From the NCBI GenBank assembly GCA_028717865.1, contig JAQUMZ010000044.1, positions 1 to 11,255 of the forward strand: a DNA stretch of 11,255 nt, given 5' to 3'. This stretch comes from Elusimicrobiota bacterium (GTDB lineage Bacteria; Elusimicrobiota; Elusimicrobia; UBA1565; UBA9628). Positions 1 through 4,877 of this stretch are shown here, piece after piece. Numbering within the stretch: position 1 is the first letter of the stretch; each line of letters opens with the position of its first letter. A program made the position numbers and the translations under genes. Below the pieces are notes generated by a model. That model was given only the letters and a program-made list of their open reading frames with translations. It was not told the DNA's origin and searched no databases.

Positions 1-3000
1 CCGACGATATAGAGCGCGCCGTCGGAGGCCAAGGTCACCGTGTGGTAGGCCCGGGCGCGCGAGAGGTCACCCGCCAAGGTCCAGGTGCTGCCCATGGGGT
101 CGTAGACCTCCACGTACCGGATGGGATCGCCCATTTGGGCGATGGCCTGGGCGCCTCCGGCAACGAGGACCTTGCCGTTGGGCAGCAGGGTGGCGGTGTG
201 ATTGTGCCTGGGTACGCTCAAGGGTGCGATGGTCGCGGCCCAGCCCGCGGCGTCGTCGGCCGGGTCGTATATATAGGAATCGCCCACCTCGCCGAAGCTG
301 TCGTTGCCCCCCGCCACGAGCACGGTCCCGTTGGAGAGCAGGGTGGCCGTATGGGAGTGCAGGCCCGCGGGCAGGGCGGCGGCCGGGCTCCAGGCTCCGG
401 TGACGGGATCGTAGATTTCCACGGAGGCCAGGACGCCCGAGGCGCTTTGGCCGCCCGCGACGAGCACCCTGCCGTCCTTGAGCAGGGTTGCCGTGTGCAC
501 CGCGCGCCCCTGGTTTAGGGGCGCGGCCGCGCGCCAGGCCCCGGCGGTGGAGTAGTAGATATCGACCTGGTCCAGGTATTGGCCCTCGGCGTAGCCGCCG
601 ATGGCCATCACGTTGCCCGCGGCGTCCACGACGGCCGCGTGCAGGCTGCGCGAGGAGATCATGGGGGCGGTGGGAATCCAGAGCCCGGTGTCGGGATAGT
701 AGATTTCGGCGCCGCGGATGGAGCCGCTGGACTCCGAGTTCGTGGAGTAGCCGCCCGCGACCAGGACGCGCCCGTTGGCCATGAGGCTGGCGGTGTGCAG
801 GCTGCGCACCGCATGCATGGAGCCCGTAGGCTGGCCGGTGCCGGCGCGCAGGTCCAGGACCTCGGAAGTGGCCAATATGTTGGTTCCGTTGGTGCCGCCG
901 GCGACCAGCAAGCGGCCGTCGGGCAGGGTGGTGGCGGTGTGGTTGCCGCGCTTTGATTGCAGGGCGGGGGAGCCCATCTCGGACCAGGCGGACGGAGCGG
1001 GGATGACGGCGAGCGCGCGTTCGAGCGCGCCTACGGCGCAGGTGTAGGAATCGAGGCCGTAGCAGCCCCGGCCTCCCAAGGAAACGATGTCGCCGGCCGG
1101 GGTCAGCATGGCGGTGCCGTTGTATGATGCCCTGGAGTAGATTCCCTCGATGCGGTGCGTGTATTCCCAACTGTTGGCCTGGTCGGGCTCCGGATGCGTT
1201 GGGTAGTATTTCGCGACGTCGCTGAAGATCATGCTGCGGATGACCACGGTGGCGACTCCCGTCTGGAAATCCGCATTGCCGACCTTGACGGAGTTCATGA
1301 CGATCTGGGCCGTTCCGGACAGGTTGTTGATATTGGGCCAGACGTGCGGCGGGTCTGCGATCCCGTCATCCGAGGAGGCCGGGGAACTCTGCGCGCTGGG
1401 CGTGCTGGCCGCGACCTCCCCGGCGAGGTTGGTGATGGTGGCCAGGAACGATATTGTACCGCTGCCATCCGCAGCGGCGGCCACGGTTTGGCCGGAGAGA
1501 TCGGCGGTCCCGCCGGTAAGGGTTATGGCCACCCGGGGGTCTTCGGCATAGGTTTCGTCATAGGTGGTATGGATGTTGCCGGAGTTCAGATAGAAATAGC
1601 CTCTGGCTACGGTATTACCGACCCAAGCGGCGGGCAAGCCTTGCATCGTCAGGGTCGCCACCAGTTGGCCGCCGGTGATGGTCGTCGGGGGATCGTCCTC
1701 GGTGATGTCTCCGGCCCACGTCACCTGGCCGGCGGTCGTGGGATAGTTAAAGGACACGTCCGTCGCGAAGTCCTTGAACAGCATGCTGCCCATGCCGGCT
1801 TCCGGAGTTATGGTGAACGGCCGGCCTGCGAATCCGCACGTGGCGCCCTGGCAATAAACCGAGGTCCCCTCGAGGCTGACGTGCAGTCCGGTCCGGGTCG
1901 CCGGATCTCCGGGCGTGAACCAAATCTCGCCCCACGAGGTCTTGATGCCCGGCGAGGAGAAGAAAATGTCGCCGTCCACGATGTGGCCGTTGACGGGCTT
2001 GGACAGCGGGAATTCCAAGTTGATGCCGAGCGTCCCGCCCTGGACGACGTTGGTCGCCATCTTGACGATCTGGCCCACGCCCAGGCCGTTGACGACGGAG
2101 TCGGCCTGGAGGGGTTCGGAAACCGAGGCGATGTAGGTGGTCGTGATATTGCCCAGGCCGCCCATGACGTATACGCCGCCGTCTCCGGAGAGGACGGCGG
2201 AATGCCCCAGCCGCCGCATGTCCATGGTCTTGGCGTAGACCACGGTGTCGCTGATGGGATCGTAGATTTCGGTCGACTCCAGCAAGCCCAGGCTTTCCTG
2301 GGTGTTGCGGCCGTTGAAGCCTCCGACCAGGAAGACCTTGCCGTCCCCGAGCGTGGTCGCCGTGTGGAAGGCCCGGGCCTGGCCCAGGGGATGGCCGGAT
2401 ATGAAGTGCCCGTGGGCCGCGGTTTGGTCGGGCACGAACACCTCGGTGGTGTTTAGCCAGGTCGGGGCGGCGTCCTTGTTGAAGCCGCCCGCGAAGAAGA
2501 TCCGGCCGTTGGCGAGCAGGCTGGCCGTGTGGTTGGCGCGGCCTTGCAGCAGGGTCGGTCCCGGGAGCACGAAGCCGTAGCTCGCGGCGCAATTGTCCGT
2601 GGGGGCGGGATTAACGGGGGTGAATATCCGGCAGGTTTTCCGGAGGTCGGCGCTGCCCGGGCCGTCGGTCCCGCCGCAAATCAGCACCGAGCCGTCCTTG
2701 AGCAGGGTCGCGGTGTGGTTGCCGCGGGTTTCTCCCAGGGAGAAAGTGGGGCGCCAGCAATTGTACGCGGGGCTGTATATTTCGGCGGTGAGCAGCGCCG
2801 TGCCGGCCGCGCTGAAGCCGCCCGCGACCAGGACCTCGCCGTTGGGCAGCAGGGTCGCCGTATGCGAGGCCCGGGCCACGCTCATGTCCGGGCCCCGGAG
2901 GATGCCGGCTTGGTTGTCCAGGATCAAAAAAACGTCGTTGGTGATGTGGCCGGCCGCTCCGGCGTCGTCTATGCCGCCCGCCATGAGCATGGTCCGGTTG

Positions 3001-3128
3001 GGCAGATAGGTCGTGGTGTGTCCGTAGCGCTTGGTGGGCTTCAGCGCGTCGGCTTGCGCCGTGGACGCCGACGCCGCGAGCGCGAGGGCGGCCAAGCCCG
3101 CCGCGAGCCAGGGTTTGTTGCGTGCCAT
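1..3128 (-). CDS. Secreted kelch-repeat (galactose-oxidase-like propeller) protein, 3' end cut by window edge
   Basis: The frame is open without a stop from the ATG at 3128 to the left edge (1042 full codons plus 2 nt). Residues 1-26 form a Sec signal peptide: basic start, Leu/Ala core, cleavage after AQA. Kelch motifs of the type HTATLLPNGKVLVAGG recur every ~50-60 residues. Their His positions are about 37, 89, 138, 200, 255 and 309, then 730, 778, 830, 878, 926, 977 and 1029, with a degenerate copy near 670 (YNGTAMLTPAGDIVSLGG). Between ~330 and ~660 there are no kelch motifs; the stretch looks beta-rich, Gly/Thr-rich and Ig-like, with a Cys pair near 425. Such motifs form the blades of beta-propellers; related proteins are often extracellular. 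No catalytic copper-site residues can be argued, so the function is unknown; binding or adhesion is a guess. I see no good Shine-Dalgarno or promoter upstream. The missing C-terminus could hold an anchor or sorting domain. Confidence 0.9.
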   Translation of the reverse strand, partial: MARNKPWLAAGLAALALAASASTAQADALKPTKRYGHTTTYLPNRTMLMAGGIDDAGAAGHITNDVFLILDNQAGILRGPDMSVARASHTATLLPNGEVLVAGGFSAAGTALLTAEIYSPAYNCWRPTFSLGETRGNHTATLLKDGSVLICGGTDGPGSADLRKTCRIFTPVNPAPTDNCAASYGFVLPGPTLLQGRANHTASLLANGRIFFAGGFNKDAAPTWLNTTEVFVPDQTAAHGHFISGHPLGQARAFHTATTLGDGKVFLVGGFNGRNTQESLGLLESTEIYDPISDTVVYAKTMDMRRLGHSAVLSGDGGVYVMGGLGNITTTYIASVSEPLQADSVVNGLGVGQIVKMATNVVQGGTLGINLEFPLSKPVNGHIVDGDIFFSSPGIKTSWGEIWFTPGDPATRTGLHVSLEGTSVYCQGATCGFAGRPFTITPEAGMGSMLFKDFATDVSFNYPTTAGQVTWAGDITEDDPPTTITGGQLVATLTMQGLPAAWVGNTVARGYFYLNSGNIHTTYDETYAEDPRVAITLTGGTADLSGQTVAAAADGSGTISFLATITNLAGEVAASTPSAQSSPASSDDGIADPPHVWPNINNLSGTAQIVMNSVKVGNADFQTGVATVVIRSMIFSDVAKYYPTHPEPDQANSWEYTHRIEGIYSRASYNGTAMLTPAGDIVSLGGRGCYGLDSYTCAVGALERALAVIPAPSAWSEMGSPALQSKRGNHTATTLPDGRLLVAGGTNGTNILATSEVLDLRAGTGQPTGSMHAVRSLHTASLMANGRVLVAGGYSTNSESSGSIRGAEIYYPDTGLWIPTAPMISSRSLHAAVVDAAGNVMAIGGYAEGQYLDQVDIYYSTAGAWRAAAPLNQGRAVHTATLLKDGRVLVAGGQSASGVLASVEIYDPVTGAWSPAAALPAGLHSHTATLLSNGTVLVAGGNDSFGEVGDSYIYDPADDAAGWAATIAPLSVPRHNHTATLLPNGKVLVAGGAQAIAQMGDPIRYVEVYDPMGSTWTLAGDLSRARAYHTVTLASDGALYIV

Positions 3129-3247
3129 AGACGCCGCCAGGGAGCGTTTCCCCAGCGACCGACGTCAGGGTAGCAGCCGGATGTTACAAAAACAAGAACG
3201 AAAGAGGCGCATTAAGACCAGTGCGGTGCGAATGGCGGAACGGAGCG

Positions 3248-3340
3248 GGCCTCGCATGCCGTAATCCAGCGCGGCGCGTCGTCCAGCGCCGCGCAACCGA
3301 CGCGCCCATATGAGGGGCGCGGCGGTTCCGTTAGGGTGGC
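3248..3340 (+). repeat. Hairpin repeat, copy A
   Basis: A first hairpin has a perfect 8-bp stem, 3269-3276 with 3287-3294. A second has arms aaccgacgcgccc and gggcgcggcggtt with one A-G mismatch around the core CCCATATGAGGGG. The copy ends in CGTTAGGGTGGC. It aligns with copy B (3433-3525) at roughly 85% identity, offset by 186 nt after a single-base indel. The loop core and the GGGTGG tail are also shared with copy D, downstream of kdsC on the other strand. No transposase is present, so it could be a REP-like or other non-autonomous repeat, or an RNA structure. Confidence 0.75.
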
Positions 3341-3366
3341 AAGACCGGCATTGTCCCCCACCGGCA

Positions 3367-3419
3367 CGAACGGCCCCCGCGGGGGGTCGTTCGGATTCGC
3401 GATGCTTCGCATCGCGAAT
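3367..3419 (-). repeat. Double hairpin, copy C (diverged member)
   Basis: Two adjacent hairpins are separated by one G. The first pairs 3367-3378 with 3382-3393 (12 bp including one G-T wobble, loop gcg). The second pairs 3395-3405 with 3409-3419 (perfect 11 bp, loop ttc). The layout of 12-bp stem, 1-nt G spacer and 11-bp stem with a 3-nt loop is the same as in copy D (4260-4316), though the stem sequences differ. The CCCATACG loop is absent here, so membership of the A/B/D family rests on architecture and on a G-rich flank (minus-strand GCCGGTGGGGG). Confidence 0.6.
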
Positions 3420-3432
3420 GGTTTAACAGCAG

Positions 3433-3525
3433 TGGCCCGCGTGCCGTAATCCAAGCGCGGCGCGTCGTCTAGCGCCACGCAACCGCCGCCCCCATACGGG
3501 GGGCGGCGGTTGCGTCGGGGGTGGC
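3433..3525 (+). repeat. Hairpin repeat, copy B, with 16-bp perfect stem
   Basis: The core is a perfect 16-bp inverted repeat, 3478-3493 with 3499-3514, around the loop atacg, so the centre reads CCCATACGGGGGG. The tail is CGTCGGGGGTGGC, of which the first 12 nt are identical to copy D. A weaker first hairpin (gcgcggcg with cgccacgc, one mismatch) precedes it, as in copy A. The stem lies 26 nt past the stop codon of the CBM48 gene and could stop its transcription, but no T-run follows it on that strand. Confidence 0.8.
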
Positions 3526-3539
3526 TATGCCGTTGGGAT

Positions 3540-4199
3540 TTACGGCAGGGCAAGCACCGAAGCCCCTCGTTCCACCTTGGAGTTCTCCGGATCGAGCGTT
3601 TTCTTTCCGTCGACCACGAACCAATAGCGGTAGTTGGTCGCGGGCAGAAGGTGCAAGGTCAGGGCCCAGGTGCCGCCCCGGCGTGCCATGTCCTTGTGGC
3701 CCCCGCGCACTATGAAGGCTCCGGCGAGGCGGACGTTCTTGGCGGAGGGGGCGTCGAGCTTGAAATCCACGGGAACCGCCCGGGCTTTCTCGGCCGCGGC
3801 GGCCGGAGCTTTTGCGGTCGTGCGCAGCTCGGGCGTCTGCCGCCGCTTCGGGGGTTCGGCCAAGAAAGATGGTTTGGGCGCTCCCAAGAGGCTTCTTTGA
3901 GCCTCGGGCGCCGGTTTGGGAGGCTCCGGCGCCGGCGCCGCGGCTACGGGCGCGGGCGCCTCGGCGGCTGGGGGCGGGGCCTTGGCCGGCTTGCGTCTGG
4001 GTTGCGGGACCGGGGCCGGGACCGGCGCGTTGAGGTGCTGGTAGAGCTTGGCCGCCACCGCGCCTCCGAAGACGATGACCAAGACGGCGTCGAGCACCAG
4101 CAGCACGGCCCAGAGCTTCTGGCCGCGGCGATTGGGCGGGCGCTTCTCGGAGGGCGGCGCGGGATCGACATCCTTCTTGATCCCGAACAGGTCGACCAT
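3540..4199 (-). CDS. Single-pass membrane protein with C-terminal CBM48/AMPK-type glycan-binding domain
   Basis: A 219-residue protein. Residues 1-28 are a short basic cytoplasmic head (KRPPNRRGQK), 29-50 one hydrophobic membrane helix, and 57-142 a Pro/Ala-rich linker (PAPVPQP, APAPVAAAPAPEPPKP). Residues 143-219 resemble the early-set beta-sandwich of CBM48 and AMPK-beta glycogen-binding domains: VRLAGAF near 156, GTWALTL near 177, YRYWFVVDG 190-198, LDPENS 202-207. The usual FNxW tryptophan of the first loop is absent. The helix and head suggest that the linker and domain face the periplasm (positive-inside rule). The family binds alpha-glucans or serves as a protein-interaction module; no enzyme domain is attached. 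I chose the ATG at 4199 because the longer frame starts at a TTG (4235) that is part of the -35 box. The gene is monocistronic, between repeats. The exact ligand is unknown. Confidence 0.8.
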   Translation of the reverse strand: MVDLFGIKKDVDPAPPSEKRPPNRRGQKLWAVLLVLDAVLVIVFGGAVAAKLYQHLNAPVPAPVPQPRRKPAKAPPPAAEAPAPVAAAPAPEPPKPAPEAQRSLLGAPKPSFLAEPPKRRQTPELRTTAKAPAAAAEKARAVPVDFKLDAPSAKNVRLAGAFIVRGGHKDMARRGGTWALTLHLLPATNYRYWFVVDGKKTLDPENSKVERGASVLALP

Positions 4200-4206
4200 G
4201 TAAAGA

Positions 4207-4235
4207 ATTATAGAGTGTGGGGAATGGGATGTCAA
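4207..4235 (-). promoter_or_regulatory. Perfect consensus sigma70-type promoter for the CBM48 gene
   Basis: On the minus strand, TTGACA (4235-4230) is followed by a 17-nt spacer and TATAAT (4212-4207), a full match to the housekeeping consensus with ideal spacing. Only 7 nt separate the -10 box from the ATG at 4199, so the transcript should begin at or one base before the start codon. No Shine-Dalgarno sequence fits between them. This predicts a leaderless mRNA. Confidence 0.85.
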
Positions 4236-4244
4236 CGAAAGAAA

Positions 4245-4316
4245 CCACCCCCGACGGAATGGCGGTCCCCCCTCGTATGGGGGACCGCCAGACTCGTCGC
4301 CCTTTGGGCGACGAGT
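4245..4316 (-). repeat. Double hairpin, copy D, downstream of kdsC
   Basis: Read on the minus strand from the kdsC stop, there is a perfect 11-bp stem (4316-4306 with 4302-4292, loop aaa). After one base comes a perfect 12-bp stem (4290-4279 with 4271-4260) whose centre reads CCCATACGAGGGG, and then the tail CGTCGGGGGTGG (4256-4245). Core and tail match copies A and B. The double stem starts 12 nt past the kdsC stop and could act as a terminator for the sugar-phosphate operon or block 3' exonucleases, but no T-tract follows. The tail ends 9 nt before the -35 box of the next gene. Confidence 0.75.
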
Positions 4317-4328
4317 TCGCTCATGGGG

Positions 4329-4877
4329 TCACTGAAACTGGGCTAATACCTTTTGCCAGAGGCCCTGGGCCTTGAGCAGGGCTTCGGCGACCTCGCGCAC
4401 GGCGCCGTCGCCCCCCTCGCGCGCGGTGACCCAGTGGGCCGCGGCGCGCACCTCGGGCCGGCCGTTGCGCACCGCGACGGCCACCCCGGCCAGGCGCATG
4501 ACGGGCAGGTCCTGGATGTCGTCGCCGATATAGAGGATATCCCGGGGTTCGGCCTTGGCGGCGCGGCAGATCTCGGCCAGGACGGCCTTCTTGTCGAGGC
4601 GGTGCTGGTAGACGTAGGTCATGGACAGCAGCTTCATGCGCTCGGCCACGCCCTTGGACAAACGTCCCGAGATGACCCCGGTCCGCAGCCCCATCTGGGC
4701 CAGCCAGTTGAGGGCGATGGAGTCCTGGGCGTGTATCCCCTTGAACTCCACGAGCTCTCCGCGGGTGTCGACGAAGTGGTAGATATGGCCGTTGGTCACC
4801 ACTCCGTCGACGTCCATGAGCACGACCCGCACGCGGCGCAGGCGGGCCGCCAGCGCCCGGGCGCTCAGCCGGGGCAT
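4329..4877 (-). CDS. kdsC: KdsC-type HAD phosphatase (3-deoxy-D-manno-octulosonate-8-phosphate phosphatase)
   Basis: A 182-residue protein, the usual KdsC length. The family removes phosphate from KDO-8-phosphate to give KDO for lipopolysaccharide, in the cytoplasm and as a tetramer. HAD motif I is MDVDGVVTNG with nucleophile D22 and acid/base D24. Motif II is VISGR (S70), motif III the Lys in LDKKAVL (96/97), and motif IV YIGDDIQDLPVM with D119, D120 and D123. The typical C-terminal GGDGAVRE (155-162) is present. As in the family, there is no large cap domain. The segment IHAQDSIAL replaces the usual RDGxGI, keeping Asp but not the following Gly. The start overlaps the end of tal-pgi by 13 nt, with GAGGA 9 nt upstream. 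It is the last gene of the operon, before a double hairpin. An N-acylneuraminate cytidylyltransferase-associated phosphatase of the same fold is a less likely reading. Confidence 0.88.
   Translation of the reverse strand: MPRLSARALAARLRRVRVVLMDVDGVVTNGHIYHFVDTRGELVEFKGIHAQDSIALNWLAQMGLRTGVISGRLSKGVAERMKLLSMTYVYQHRLDKKAVLAEICRAAKAEPRDILYIGDDIQDLPVMRLAGVAVAVRNGRPEVRAAAHWVTAREGGDGAVREVAEALLKAQGLWQKVLAQFQ

Larger units (their letters stand above)
3129..3539. other. Hairpin-rich intergenic region between the CBM48 and kelch genes
   Basis: No credible gene lies in these 411 nt. The stretch holds two direct copies of a ~90-nt hairpin repeat (3248-3340 and 3433-3525) with a double hairpin between them (3367-3419). 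The ~120 nt nearest the kelch start (3129-3247) are more AT-rich around 3180-3215 and should contain the kelch promoter. The best -10-like match there (TAACAT, 3186-3181 on minus) has no acceptable -35 partner, so I do not call it. Confidence 0.7.

Noticed and set aside
1155..2456. 433-codon plus-strand open frame opposite the kelch gene
   Set aside because: It mirrors the kelch coding frame; the repeated GVGQ/GRG patterns are antisense images of the kelch motifs.
3248..3525. CRISPR array or insertion sequence as the cause of the repeats
   Set aside because: There are only two direct copies with unlike spacing content, no regular short repeats, no transposase and no target-site duplication that I can define.
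3212..3553. 113-codon minus-strand open frame with an internal near-duplicate (CVALDDAPR / CAALDDAPR)
   Set aside because: The duplication is just hairpin repeats A and B read through, with an in-frame 186-nt period. The frame consists of palindromes, overlaps the CBM48 gene end and has no ribosome binding site or recognisable protein character.
4200..4235. Longer start (TTG at 4235) for the CBM48 protein
   Set aside because: The codon is part of the perfect -35 box, so it would not be on the transcript; the ATG at 4199 fits the promoter.
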